A DNA stretch of 64,000 bases from Pseudomonas oryzae (GTDB lineage: Bacteria; Pseudomonadota; Gammaproteobacteria; Pseudomonadales; Pseudomonadaceae), in the NCBI RefSeq assembly GCF_900104805.1, contig NZ_LT629751.1, forward strand, positions 4,176,501 through 4,240,500, written 5' to 3'. A model generated the notes under the pieces. That model was not told the origin of the DNA. It did no database searches and was given only the letters and a program-made list of their open reading frames with translations. This document shows, in pieces, positions 32,238 to 41,442 of this stretch. Within the stretch, counting starts at the first letter, position 1. Each line of letters opens with the position of its first letter. The position numbers and the translations under genes are program-made.

Positions 32238-33134
32238 ATGCATCCGCTCATGCGTATCTGCCTGCCGGCGCTGCTGGCCCTGTTGACCCTCGAGGCGCGC
32301 GCCCAGCAAGCCTTTGCCAGTCCCACCGCCGCGGTCGACGCGCTGATCGCCGCGCTCGGCACGCAGCATGCCGATCCCCAGCGCATGGCCGCGCTGCTCG
32401 GCGCCGACTGGCAGACCTGGATTCCCACCGATGACATCGAGCGCAAGGACGTCGACGCCTTCCTCGCCCTGTACCGCGAGGAGCGCACCATCCGCCTCGG
32501 CGGCCAGGGGCGCGCCCGGCTGGTGGTCGGCCATACGCCCTGGACCTTCCCGCTGCCGCTGGTCCACGGCGCGGACGGCTGGCGCTTCGACCCCAAGGCC
32601 GGTGGCGAGGAGATCCGCGCGCGGCGCATCGGCCGCAACGAGCTGGCCGCGATCGAGGCGGTGCGCGCCTACCACGACGCGCAGATGGACTACGCCGAGG
32701 CCGACCACGACGGCGACGGCGTGCTCGAGTACGCGCAGCAGTTCATGAGCAGCGACGGCCAGTACGACGGCCTGTACTGGCCCGATGAGCCGGGCGTTCC
32801 GCAGAGCCCGCTGGGTCCGCTGTTCGGCGACGAGCTGCCGGACGGCGAGTGGCACGGCTATCGCTACCGTATCCTCGCTGCCCAGGGGCCGTCGGCGCCA
32901 GGCGGAGCCTATGCCTACCGGATCGGCGACAACATGAGTCGCGGCTTCGCCCTGATCGCCTGGCCGGCGCGCTACGGCGAGAGCGGCGTGATGAGCTTCA
33001 TGATCAGCCATGACGGCAAGGTGTTCGAGAAGGACCTGGGGCCGGACGGTGCCAGGGACGCCCTGGCGATGCCGCGTTTCGACCCGGACAGCAGCTGGCG
33101 CGAGGAGCAGGACGGCGCGGTGGCGCAGCACTGA
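32238..33134 (+). CDS. DUF2950 domain periplasmic protein
   Basis: A 298-aa secreted protein with a signal peptide (MRICLPALLALLTLEARAQ). DUF2950 features include FASPTAAVDALIAAL, HGADGWRFDPKAGGEEIRAR, RRIGRNELAAIEAVRAYHDAQ, NMSRGFALIAWPARYGESGVMSFM and HDGKVFEKDLG. The biochemical role of the family is unknown. It starts 14 bp after the DUF3300 stop with AAGGAG as ribosome site, so the two are co-translated. Pairing of these two DUFs recurs in proteobacteria and suggests a shared envelope function. Confidence 0.88.
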   Translation: MHPLMRICLPALLALLTLEARAQQAFASPTAAVDALIAALGTQHADPQRMAALLGADWQTWIPTDDIERKDVDAFLALYREERTIRLGGQGRARLVVGHTPWTFPLPLVHGADGWRFDPKAGGEEIRARRIGRNELAAIEAVRAYHDAQMDYAEADHDGDGVLEYAQQFMSSDGQYDGLYWPDEPGVPQSPLGPLFGDELPDGEWHGYRYRILAAQGPSAPGGAYAYRIGDNMSRGFALIAWPARYGESGVMSFMISHDGKVFEKDLGPDGARDALAMPRFDPDSSWREEQDGAVAQH

Positions 33135-33194
33135 GCGCCCGCGCCAGGGGCGGGCGGCGCTAGACTGACCGCTTCCCGCCCGCCGAGCCGTAGC

Positions 33195-33442
<248 letters not shown>

Positions 33443-33446
<4 letters not shown>

Positions 33447-33889
33447 TCGCCGCAGCCCTCGCACAGGTCGCGCAGCAGGCGCGCATCGAGCAGGGCGTGG
33501 TGCGGCACGCTGTCCTCCGGCAGGGCGGCGAGCGGGTCGTCGACCTGCCGGCAGCCCAGCACGTTGCCCGGCAGGCCCTGCTCGCCGAGCAGCTCGAGCA
33601 GCAGCGGCCAGTCCCAGGCCAGCGCATCGCCGACGATCTCCACCGCGCCGAGGCCGGCGAGGAAGGCGTGCAGCGCCGCGCAGGCCTCGGCGCGCGAACG
33701 GCCGTGGCGGGGCAGGTCGAGCTGCGGCAGGACGATCTCGACGACGAACTCCGAGCAGTCGTCCGTACACCAGCCGTCGCTCAGCTCGACGTAGAACTCG
33801 GAGTCGTCGCTGTCGACCAGCGCCAGGGAAATCAGCCGCCGCTCGGCGCTCAGCTGGGTGAATTCGGTGTCGATGTAGAGGGTCCGCAT
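33443..33889 (-). CDS. DEDD-type 3'-5' exonuclease-like protein
   Basis: A 148-aa small exonuclease-fold protein. It opens MRTLYIDTEFTQLSAERRLISLALVD, where D7 and E9 form the first DEDD metal motif. LAWDWPLLLELL supplies the second acidic region and PHHALLDARLLRDL the final His...Asp pair. Such proteins degrade RNA or DNA ends; the substrate is unknown. The start at 33889 has GAGGAGGCAGC upstream. It lies downstream of lysE on the same strand, 82 bp apart. Confidence 0.8.
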
Positions 33890-33971
33890 GCTGCCTCCTC
33901 GTCGGTTCCGCTCAGTGTTTTTAGCCCAGAACGGTGGCGTCGGGACGGGATTCCGCCATGCGGTCGCCTTC

Positions 33972-34571
33972 TCAGCGCCCCAGCTCCTCCACCAGCAGCC
34001 ACAGCGCGGTGGCCGCCAGCAGGCCGGCCATGGCGGCGTTGAACAGGCGCAGCGCCCAGTCCTGCTGCAGCCAGTGGCGCAGGCGTTCGCCGCCCCAGGC
34101 CCACACCGCGATGCACGGCAGGTTGACCACCAGCGCCAGCAGCGCCATCGCCGCGGCGGCGGACAGCTGGCCATCGCGCGGCAGGAACAGCACGCAGGCG
34201 TTGAGCACCATGATCCACGCCTTGGGGTTGACCCACTGGAACAGCGCGGCGGCGACGAAGCCCATCGGTCGCGCCGTCTCGCGGCGGCCCGGGGCGGCGG
34301 CGCGCGCCAGTTGCAGCGACAGCCACAACAGGTAGGCGCAGCCGGCGGCGGCCAGCAGCGGACGCACCTCGCCGAGCCAGCCGGAGACCTGGGCGAACAG
34401 CGCGGCGCACAAGAGCAGCTGCAGCGAGCAGCCGAAGGCGATGCCGAGCATGTGCGGCAGGGTGCGGCGGAAGCCGAAGTTCACCCCGGAGGCGGTGAGC
34501 ATGATGTTGTTGGGGCCGGGAGTGATCGACATCACTCCCATGTAGCTGGCCAGGGCGAGGGCTTCGAACAT
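33972..34571 (-). CDS. LysE family amino-acid exporter
   Basis: A 199-aa inner-membrane exporter with about six helices. The family signature SITPGPNNIMLTASGVNFGF is near the N-terminus, with GCAYLLWLSLQLAR and FQWVNPKAWIMVLNA later. LysE/RhtB proteins export amino acids or derivatives. The start at 34571 has AGGAG seven bases upstream. The gene is divergent from a MocR-type regulator with shared operator repeats, so export is likely tied to a pyridoxal- or amino-acid-related signal. Confidence 0.92.
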   Translation of the reverse strand: MFEALALASYMGVMSITPGPNNIMLTASGVNFGFRRTLPHMLGIAFGCSLQLLLCAALFAQVSGWLGEVRPLLAAAGCAYLLWLSLQLARAAAPGRRETARPMGFVAAALFQWVNPKAWIMVLNACVLFLPRDGQLSAAAAMALLALVVNLPCIAVWAWGGERLRHWLQQDWALRLFNAAMAGLLAATALWLLVEELGR

Positions 34572-34623
34572 GGCGGGCTCCTGCGGTTGATCCATGGCAG
34601 TCCATGCTAGGCACTGGCGGCAA

Positions 34624-34714
34624 ATGGTGACAGACTCACGAAACGACTTTTGTCATGGTGACAGATGCCAGTCGAGTGCAACTGTCACCATGCTTCGCCC
34701 ACCCCGCTGTCACC
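34624..34714. promoter_or_regulatory. Operator repeats between lysE and mocR-type gene
   Basis: ATGGTGACAG occurs as direct copies at 34624-34633 and 34655-34664 (31 bp apart), and inverted as CTGTCACCAT at 34682-34691; a shorter CTGTCACC lies at 34707-34714. Spaced direct repeats with an inverted partner fit binding by a dimeric MocR regulator and should control both divergent genes. Confidence 0.7.
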
Positions 34715-34724
34715 GGTGATCTGC

Positions 34725-36176
34725 ATGAACGCACCTGCGTCCGCCCCCGTCCGCTACCGCCTGCTCGCCGACCAGCTGGCCGAGGCCATCGACCGCGGCA
34801 GCCTGCCGGCCGGCGCTCGCCTGCCGTCGGTGCGCGCCTGCGCGGTGCAGCACGAGCTGAGCCTGAACACCGTCACCGCCGCCTACCGCCTGCTCGAGGA
34901 CCGCGGCCTGATCGAGGCGCGCCCGCAGTCCGGCTACTACGTGCGCAGCAGCCTGCCGCCGCTGCAGCGGCCGCTGCGCGAGCAGCCGGCCGGGGTGCGC
35001 AAGGCGGGCGAGATGGAGGATCTGATGGCGGTGGTGCTGCAGTGCCAGCAGCGCGCCGATCACGTCGACCTGGCGCTGGCCTGCCCGCGTGGCGAGGCGT
35101 TCTATCCCGGCGCCAAGCTGGCGCGGCTGACCGCCAGCCTGCTGCGCCGCCAGCCGCAGCTGGTGTCGCGCTACGCGCTGCCGCCGGGCTCGCAGCGCCT
35201 GCGCGAGCAGATCGCCCGGCGCGCCGCGCTGCTCGGCATGACCCTGGCCGCCGACGACATCCTGCTCACCCACGGCGCCATGGAGGCTCTGCAACTGGCG
35301 CTGCGCGCGGTGACCCGCGCCGGCGACACCGTGGGCATCGAGTCGCCGAGCTACTTCAACCTCTACCCGCTGCTCGCCAGCCTCGGCCTCAAGGTGCTGG
35401 AGATCCCCACCCACCCGCAGCACGGCCTGGCCCTCGACGCCCTCGAGCTGCTGCTCGAGGAGAAGCGCCTGAGTGCGATCATCGCCATGCCCACGGTGCA
35501 CAACCCGCTCGGCTGCAGCATGCCGCTGGCGGCCAAGCGGCGCCTGGCCGAGCTGGCCAACCGCCACCAGGTGCCGCTGATCGAGGATGCGCTGTACGCC
35601 GAGCTGCAGTTCGCCGAGCCGCTGCAGCCGACGGCCAAGGCCTTCGACCGCGACGGCTGGGTGATGACCTGCGCCAGCTACACCAAGACCCTGGCGCCGG
35701 ACTACCGCATCGGCTGGCTGGAGGCCGGGCGCTTCCGCGACGCGGTGCGCCAACTGAAGTTCAGCTCCAGCGTCGCCGAGTCGCTGCTGCTCGCCGAGAC
35801 GGTCGGCCTGTTCCTCGAGAACGGCGGCTACGACCACCACATGCGCGCCCTGCGCCGGCGCTACGCGGCGCAGGTCGATGCGGTGCGCGGCATCGTCGCC
35901 CGCCACTTCCCGGCCGGCACCCGCGCCACCCAGCCGGTCGGCGGCTTCCTGCTGTGGCTGGAGCTGCCGGAGACGGTGGATAGCCTCGAGCTGTTCCACG
36001 CCGCGCTGGCCGAGCGCATCGTCATCATCCCCGGCCAGCTGTACTCCAACGGCGCGCGCTTCCGCCACTGCCTGCGTCTGTCCTGCTGCCAGGAGCTGGA
36101 CGAGCGGGTCACCGGCGCGCTGCGCCGCCTCGGCGAGCTGGCCACCGCGCTGGCCGCCGGCGCCGCGTCGGCCTGA
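34725..36176 (+). CDS. MocR-type GntR/aminotransferase transcriptional regulator
   Basis: A 483-aa regulator. The N-terminal winged helix (about 10-80) has YRLLADQLAEAIDRGSLPAGARLPSVR and LSLNTVTAAYRLLEDRGLIEA. The rest is a class I aminotransferase-like domain with THGAMEALQLAL, ESPSYFNLYPLL, HNPLGCSMP, IEDALYAEL and the PLP-lysine region in SYTKTLAPDYRIGWLEAG. MocR proteins sense PLP or its adducts and control nearby genes. The ATG at 34725 (MNAPASAP) is chosen; the longer frame reads through the operator repeats. Divergent from lysE, its presumed target. Confidence 0.92.
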   Translation: MNAPASAPVRYRLLADQLAEAIDRGSLPAGARLPSVRACAVQHELSLNTVTAAYRLLEDRGLIEARPQSGYYVRSSLPPLQRPLREQPAGVRKAGEMEDLMAVVLQCQQRADHVDLALACPRGEAFYPGAKLARLTASLLRRQPQLVSRYALPPGSQRLREQIARRAALLGMTLAADDILLTHGAMEALQLALRAVTRAGDTVGIESPSYFNLYPLLASLGLKVLEIPTHPQHGLALDALELLLEEKRLSAIIAMPTVHNPLGCSMPLAAKRRLAELANRHQVPLIEDALYAELQFAEPLQPTAKAFDRDGWVMTCASYTKTLAPDYRIGWLEAGRFRDAVRQLKFSSSVAESLLLAETVGLFLENGGYDHHMRALRRRYAAQVDAVRGIVARHFPAGTRATQPVGGFLLWLELPETVDSLELFHAALAERIVIIPGQLYSNGARFRHCLRLSCCQELDERVTGALRRLGELATALAAGAASA

Positions 36177-36188
36177 GGCGTCGGCGGG

Positions 36189-36476
36189 TTACCAGCGGCG
36201 ATCGCCGTAGTAGTGATCGCGGTGCTGGTGATGGCGGTGCTGATGGCGATAGCGCTCGCCGTGGTAGTGCGCGCGCGGGCGGTAGGCCGGCGCGGGGCGG
36301 TAGTGCGGGGGATAGTAGGCCGGGCGCGGCGCGTCGTAGTACGCCGGGCCCCGTCGCACCTCGACGTAGCGCTCGTGGCGCAAGTGCTGGTCGCGCTCGG
36401 CGGCGCGAGCCGGCGCCTGGATCAGCATGGCCAGGCCGGCGAGCAGGGCGGTGACGAGGACAAGACGCGAAAGCAT
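36189..36476 (-). CDS. Small secreted His/Tyr/Arg-rich protein
   Basis: A 95-aa peptide. After a signal sequence (MLSRLVLVTALLAGLAMLI, cleavage after ARA near residue 25) comes a charged segment, RPAYYPPHYRPAPAYRPRA, and a tail of His, Arg, Tyr and Asp ending YYGDRRW. No domain is recognised. A clear paralogue lies at 55929-56246 with the same signal sequence style and tail, which supports coding. Metal binding or an envelope-associated role is possible but unproven. It converges on the MocR gene 12 bp away. Confidence 0.7.
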   Translation of the reverse strand: MLSRLVLVTALLAGLAMLIQAPARAAERDQHLRHERYVEVRRGPAYYDAPRPAYYPPHYRPAPAYRPRAHYHGERYRHQHRHHQHRDHYYGDRRW

Positions 36477-36574
36477 GATCGGGGCTCCTGTGCTGCCGGC
36501 GGATCCGGCCTTCCCCTGGGACCGCCGCGCCGGCCGATGGCTCACTCCCGCGCCGTAAGATTTTGTGTCGGCGG

Positions 36575-37516
36575 TCAGTCGCGCCGGCTGCACTGCTCGA
36601 GACGGCGCTGGTCGGCGGCCAGGCGCGCCGGCATGTAGTCGCGCAGGAACTCCACCCAGGTGCGGATCTTGGCGTCCAGGTACTGGCGCGACGGATAGAG
36701 GGCGAACACCCCCAGCGGGTACAGGGTGTGCGCGGGCAGCACGCGCACCAGGCTGCCGTTCTCCAGGCTCTCCAGCGCCGAATACACCGGCAGCGCGCCG
36801 ATGCCCATGCCGGCCTTGAGCGCCACGGTCATGGCGTCGACGGTGTTGACCTGGAAGTGGGTGCGCTCGACGCTGACCAGCTCCTGGCCGTCCGGGCCGT
36901 CGAGCAGCCACTTGTCCATGCTCATCACCGGGTAGACCAGGCGCAGGCAGCGCTGCGCGGCCAGCTCGGCGGGCTGCTGCGGAATACCGTGCTGCGCCAG
37001 GTAGGCGGGCGCCGCGCACAGCACGCTGTGCGTATCGCCCAGGCGCTTGGAGATGAAGCCCGAGTCGGGCAGCTCGCGGGCGGTCACCACCGAGACGTCG
37101 TAGCCCTCGTCGAGGATGTCGGTGGTGCGGTTGGCCAGGGTCAGGTCGAAGCTGACCTCCGGATACTTCTCGTGGTACTCGGCGGCGGCCTGGATCAGGT
37201 AGTGATGGCCGATGCCGGTCATCGAGTGCAGCTTGAGGTTGCCGGCCGGGCGCGCATGGGCGTCGCTGGCCTCGGCCTCGGCTTCCTCGATGCAGCCGAG
37301 GATCTGCTGGCAGCGCAGCAGGTAGCGCTGGCCGGCCTCGGTCAGGGCGATGCGTCTGGTCGTGCGGTGCAGCAGGCGGGCGCGCAGATGGGTTTCCAGG
37401 GTGGCGACCGCGCGGGAGACGTAGGAGGTGGTCAGGTCGAGGCGCGCGGCGGCGGCGGTGAAGCTGCCGGTTTCCGCCACGCAGACGAAGGCGCGCATGT
37501 TGAAGAGGATGTCCAT
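36575..37516 (-). CDS. LysR family transcriptional regulator
   Basis: A 313-aa LTTR of the CrgA/AaeR-like branch. The winged HTH is at the N-terminus (MRAFVCVAETGSFTAAAARLDLTTSYVSRAVATLE, LLHRTTRRIALTEAG), followed by the effector-binding domain (GNLKLHSMTGIGHHYLIQA, VALKAGMGIGALPVY). The start at 37516 (MDILFNMRAF) matches family starts and has GGAG. It is divergent from a four-gene efflux operon and probably activates it in response to an aromatic or other organic acid, by analogy with AaeR-AaeXAB. Confidence 0.93.
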   Translation of the reverse strand: MDILFNMRAFVCVAETGSFTAAAARLDLTTSYVSRAVATLETHLRARLLHRTTRRIALTEAGQRYLLRCQQILGCIEEAEAEASDAHARPAGNLKLHSMTGIGHHYLIQAAAEYHEKYPEVSFDLTLANRTTDILDEGYDVSVVTARELPDSGFISKRLGDTHSVLCAAPAYLAQHGIPQQPAELAAQRCLRLVYPVMSMDKWLLDGPDGQELVSVERTHFQVNTVDAMTVALKAGMGIGALPVYSALESLENGSLVRVLPAHTLYPLGVFALYPSRQYLDAKIRTWVEFLRDYMPARLAADQRRLEQCSRRD

Positions 37517-37626
37517 CGGGCTCCAGGGGCAGGCAACGGGCCGGGCTTCCGGCTGTTCCTGGCCGGCGCGGCCGGCCAGGCGGGGCGCGTCCTGCGAAAA
37601 CCGGAGTCCTCGGCGGGTAGACAGCG

Positions 37627-37674
37627 ATTGTGTCACAAAGTCTGTCGGCCGATTAGGTACTGACAGTACACAAT
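37627..37674. promoter_or_regulatory. Possible LysR operator/promoter region
   Basis: ATTGTGT (37627-37633) and ACACAAT (37668-37674) form a spaced inverted repeat flanking GTACTGACAGTAC-like sequence, midway between the LysR gene and the efflux operon. It is AT-richer than the surroundings. Assignment is by position. Confidence 0.4.
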
Positions 37675-37766
37675 CCATCGCCTGACTGGCGCCTTATCCT
37701 CGCCCGCGGCCGCTCTTAGAATCGCCTGCCCTTCCCGGTCCACCGCCCTCTCCAGGATGCGCCGCA

Positions 37767-39275
37767 GTGCCCGCCATCGTTCGGCCCGAGCTGTATCTCG
37801 CCCCCCTGTTGCTCCTGTTCACCTCCCTCGCCGGCTGCATCGACCGCGGCGGCATCGCCCCGCAGGCCGAGCGTCTCGACGCCACTGCGCTGGACGCCGG
37901 CGAGGCCATCGCCCACGCCGAGCGCCGCGCCGCCTGGCCGGCCGCGCACTGGTGGCGGGCCTACGGCGACGCGCAGCTGGACGCCTGGGTCGAACGTGCC
38001 CTGGCCGGCAGCCCGAGCCTGGCCGTCGCCGGCGCGCGGCTGCGCGAGGCGCAGGCGCTGGCCGGGGTGGCCGCCAGCGCGCAGGCGCCGCAGGTGGCCG
38101 TCGACGCCAGCGTGCAGCGCCGGCGCTGGCCGACCGACAACTTCTACGGCCCCGGCCCGCTGGCCGGCACCAGCACCTGGAACAACACCGCGAGCTTCGC
38201 CCTGAGCTACGACCTCGACCTCTGGGGCCGCCTGCGCAGCGAACGCCAGCGCGCCCTCAGCATGGCCGAGCTGGCCGCCACCGAGGCGCGCGCCGCGGCG
38301 CTGCAGCTGCAGGGCGAGGTGGTTCGGGCCTATATCGCCCTGGCGCTGGCCTACGCACGCCTGGACATCGCCAAAGCCGAGCTCAAGCAGCGCGAGGAAC
38401 TGCTGGCGCTGGCCCGCGAGCGCCTGCGCATCGGCCTGGGCACCCGCCTGGAGGTCAGCGAGGCCGAGGCGCCGCTGCCGGAGGCGCAGCGCCAGCTCGA
38501 CCTGGTCCACGAGAGCATCGCCCTGGCGCGCCACCAGTTGGCCGCGCTGGCCGGCGCGGGGCCGGGCGCCGGCACCCGGCTCAGGCGCCCGCGTCTGAAG
38601 CTGCAGGCGGCGCCGGGGCTGCCCGGCCAGCTGCCGCTGGAGCTGCTCGGCCGGCGTCCCGACCTGGTCGCGCGGCGCTGGCAGGTGGCGGCGCAGGCGC
38701 GCGGCATCGAGGTGGCCGAGGCCGAGTTCTATCCCAACGTCGACCTGCTCGGCAGCTTCGGCCGCGCCGCGGTGCAGGGTGGCGTGCTGGATTTTTTGCG
38801 CCACGACAAGCTGGCCGCGGGCCTCGGCCCTGCGCTCAGCCTGCCGCTGTTCGACGGCGGCCGCCTGCGCGGCCGGCTCGGCGCGCAGGCGGCTGCCTAC
38901 GACCAGGCCGTCGCGCAGTACAACCAGACCCTGGTACAGGCGCTCAAGGGCGTCGCCGACCTGCTGGTGCGCCTGCACTCGCTGCACGAGCAGGAGGGCT
39001 TCGTCGCCAGCGGGCTGGCCAGCGCCGAGGAGCGCTGCCAACTGGCCGCCGAGGCGCACCGGCGCGGCCTGACCGACGCCCGCGCGGTCCTCGAGGCGCA
39101 GAGCCAGCTGTTCGCCCAGCAGCGCCTGCAGCAGCAGGTGCGTGCCGAGCAGCTGGCGGCGCAGGCCGAGCTGTGGGTGGCGCTCGGCGGCGGCGTGCTG
39201 CCGGCCGGCAGCGGCCCGGACGCCGCCGCGCTGCGCGCCCGCGCGGTCGGCCTGCGCCTGCCGGGGCGCGACTGA
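37767..39275 (+). CDS. NodT-type outer-membrane efflux lipoprotein (system 1)
   Basis: A 502-aa TolC-like outer-membrane channel of the NodT family. The lipoprotein signal LLLLFTSLAGC places Cys at residue 24; the two repeated OEP halves show WWRAYGDAQLDAWVERALAGSPSLAVAGARLREAQA, SYDLDLWGRLRSERQRA and LLGRRPDLVARRWQVAAQARGIEVAEAEFYPNVDL. It would complete a tripartite pump with the inner-membrane FUSC and HlyD proteins that follow. The GTG at 37767 has AGGA ten bases upstream. First gene of a four-gene operon under the divergent LysR regulator. Confidence 0.92.
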   Translation: MPAIVRPELYLAPLLLLFTSLAGCIDRGGIAPQAERLDATALDAGEAIAHAERRAAWPAAHWWRAYGDAQLDAWVERALAGSPSLAVAGARLREAQALAGVAASAQAPQVAVDASVQRRRWPTDNFYGPGPLAGTSTWNNTASFALSYDLDLWGRLRSERQRALSMAELAATEARAAALQLQGEVVRAYIALALAYARLDIAKAELKQREELLALARERLRIGLGTRLEVSEAEAPLPEAQRQLDLVHESIALARHQLAALAGAGPGAGTRLRRPRLKLQAAPGLPGQLPLELLGRRPDLVARRWQVAAQARGIEVAEAEFYPNVDLLGSFGRAAVQGGVLDFLRHDKLAAGLGPALSLPLFDGGRLRGRLGAQAAAYDQAVAQYNQTLVQALKGVADLLVRLHSLHEQEGFVASGLASAEERCQLAAEAHRRGLTDARAVLEAQSQLFAQQRLQQQVRAEQLAAQAELWVALGGGVLPAGSGPDAAALRARAVGLRLPGRD

Positions 39276-39276
39276 G

Positions 39277-41442
39277 ATGGCCGCGATCCCCGCGCTGCGC
39301 GGCTCCCTGCGTCGCGCCCTGGCCGAGTGGGCGCAGGACGAGGGGCGCGTCTGGGCCTTCGTGTTCAAGGCGCTGCTCACCGCCTTCCTCGCCCTGTGGC
39401 TGGCCTACCGCCTGGAGCTGCCGCAGCCGAGCACGGTGCTCGCCACCGTGTTCATCGTCCTCCAGCCGCAGAGCGGCCAGGTGCTGGCCAAGAGTTTCTA
39501 CCGCATCGTCGGCACCCTGCTCGGCCTCACCGTGATGGTGCCGCTGATCGCCCTGTTCGCCCAGGAGCGGGTGCTGTTCCTGCTCTGCCTGGCGCTGTGG
39601 ATCGGCCTGTGCACCGCCGGCGCGGCGCGCTACCGCGACTTTCGCGGCTACGCCTGCGTGCTGGCCGGCTACACCGCGGCGATGATCGGCCTGCCGGCCA
39701 TCGCCGCCCCGCAGGCTGCCTTCATGCAGGCGCTGTGGCGGGTTCTGGAGATTGGCCTGGGCATCCTCTGCGCGGGACTGGTCAGCGCGCTGCTGCTGCC
39801 GCAGACCAGCAGCGCCAGCCTGCGCACCGCGCTGGCTACGCGCTTTCGCGAGTTCGCCGGGTTCGCCGCCGCGGGCCTGGCCGGCCAGCTCGAGCCGGCG
39901 CGCGTCGAGCAGGTCAACGCGCGCCTCGCCGCCGAGGCGGTGGGGCTCGACAACCTGCGCAACGCCGCCGCCTTCGAGGATCCGCACATCCGCCTGCGCA
40001 GCGGCCGCCTGGCGCGGCTGAACAACGAGTTCATGGTGCTGAGCACGCGCTTCCACGCCCTCTACCAGCTGCTGCAGCGCCTGCATGGCGATGCCGGTGC
40101 GCGGATCCGCGGCGCCGTGCAGCCCTGCCTCGACGCGGTCGCCGCGCAGCTCGCGCCCTTCGCCGGCCTGCTCGCCGACGAGGCCGACCTCGCCCGCCTG
40201 GCCGAGCGGCTGAGCGGCGCACGCGCGCAGCTGATGCAGGCGATCCGCGACGGCCGCCAGCAGCTCGCCGCGCTGGACGGTGCCGAAGTGGAGGCGGCGC
40301 TGCTCGACTACGACACCGCCGCCGAGCTGCTCTACCGCTTCGCCGACGACCTGCTCGCCTACGCCCACACCTATGCCTCGCTGCGCGAGCACCGCCACGC
40401 CCGCGAGCAGTGGCCGGACAGCTTCACCCCGCGCGCCAACGGCGCGGCGGCGGCGGTGGCGGGGATGCGCAGCGCGCTGTTGATCCTGCTGCTCGGCACC
40501 TTCTGGATCGCCTCGGCCTGGCCGAGCGGCAGCACCTTCGTGCTCACCGCGGCGATGGTCTCGGCGCTGGCCTCCACCGCCGCCAATCCGCGCCGGCTGT
40601 CCTGGCAGCTGCTTGCCGGGGCCGGCGGCGCGGCGCTGTACGCCGGCTTCGTGCAGTTCTGGGTGCTGCCCTGGCTGGACGGCTTCGCCCTGCTGTGCAG
40701 CGCGCTGGCGCCGCTGTTCGCCCTCGGCGCCTGGCTGCTCGCCCGCCCGCCGCGCATGGGCTACGGCGCCGGCCTGTTGCTGTGGTTCTGCATGCTCGGT
40801 CTGCCGGCCAACCTGACCGTCTACGACCCCTACCGGCTGTTCAACGAGTACCTCGCCGCGCTGCTGTCGATCGGCCTGGCGGCGCTGGCCGCCACCCTGA
40901 TCCTGCCGCCCGACCGGCCCTGGCTGTGGCGCAGCCTGGAGCGCGACCTGCGCCAGCGCGTGGTGTTCGCCGTCAGCGGCCGGCTCAAGGGCCTGGTCGC
41001 CGGCTTCGAGAGCGGCACCCGCGACCTGTTCAACCAGGCCTACGGCCTGGCCGCCGGCCGCCCCGTGGTGCAGCGCCGCCTGCTCGGCTGGCTGTTCGCC
41101 GTGCTGGAGATCGGCCACGCGCTGATCGAGCTGCGCCAGGAACAGGCGCGCCTGCCCGGCGATGCCTGCTACGCCGAGGACATGCCCTGGCGGCAGAGCA
41201 TCCGCGCCCTCGGTCGCGCCCTGGTGCGCCTGTTCCTGCAGCCCGACGAAGGCAACCGCCAGCGCGCCCTGGCGGCGGTCGAGCAGGCCATCGCCGCGGT
41301 GCGCCAGACCCCCGAGGAACGCCCGCCGCAGTTCGACACCTCGCCGCTGCGCCGGGTGCTCAGCTACCTGCACTTCGTGCGCAGCTCGCTGCTCGATCCC
41401 CACTCGCCGCTGGCCGCTGGAAGTCCCCCCCATGCCCCGTGA
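39277..41442 (+). CDS. FUSC family inner-membrane transporter (system 1)
   Basis: A 721-aa protein of the aromatic acid exporter/fusaric acid resistance family (AaeB-like). Two sets of membrane helices (about residues 28-190 and 395-535) enclose cytoplasmic helical domains. Family stretches are FVFKALLTAFLALWLAYRLELPQPS, VFIVLQPQSGQVLAKSFYRIVGT and a second set around SAWPSGSTFVLTAAMVSALAST. It starts one base after the OMF stop and overlaps the DUF1656 gene by 11 bp. The exported compound is unknown; hydroxybenzoates or fusaric-acid-like molecules are typical for the family. Confidence 0.93.
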   Translation: MAAIPALRGSLRRALAEWAQDEGRVWAFVFKALLTAFLALWLAYRLELPQPSTVLATVFIVLQPQSGQVLAKSFYRIVGTLLGLTVMVPLIALFAQERVLFLLCLALWIGLCTAGAARYRDFRGYACVLAGYTAAMIGLPAIAAPQAAFMQALWRVLEIGLGILCAGLVSALLLPQTSSASLRTALATRFREFAGFAAAGLAGQLEPARVEQVNARLAAEAVGLDNLRNAAAFEDPHIRLRSGRLARLNNEFMVLSTRFHALYQLLQRLHGDAGARIRGAVQPCLDAVAAQLAPFAGLLADEADLARLAERLSGARAQLMQAIRDGRQQLAALDGAEVEAALLDYDTAAELLYRFADDLLAYAHTYASLREHRHAREQWPDSFTPRANGAAAAVAGMRSALLILLLGTFWIASAWPSGSTFVLTAAMVSALASTAANPRRLSWQLLAGAGGAALYAGFVQFWVLPWLDGFALLCSALAPLFALGAWLLARPPRMGYGAGLLLWFCMLGLPANLTVYDPYRLFNEYLAALLSIGLAALAATLILPPDRPWLWRSLERDLRQRVVFAVSGRLKGLVAGFESGTRDLFNQAYGLAAGRPVVQRRLLGWLFAVLEIGHALIELRQEQARLPGDACYAEDMPWRQSIRALGRALVRLFLQPDEGNRQRALAAVEQAIAAVRQTPEERPPQFDTSPLRRVLSYLHFVRSSLLDPHSPLAAGSPPHAP

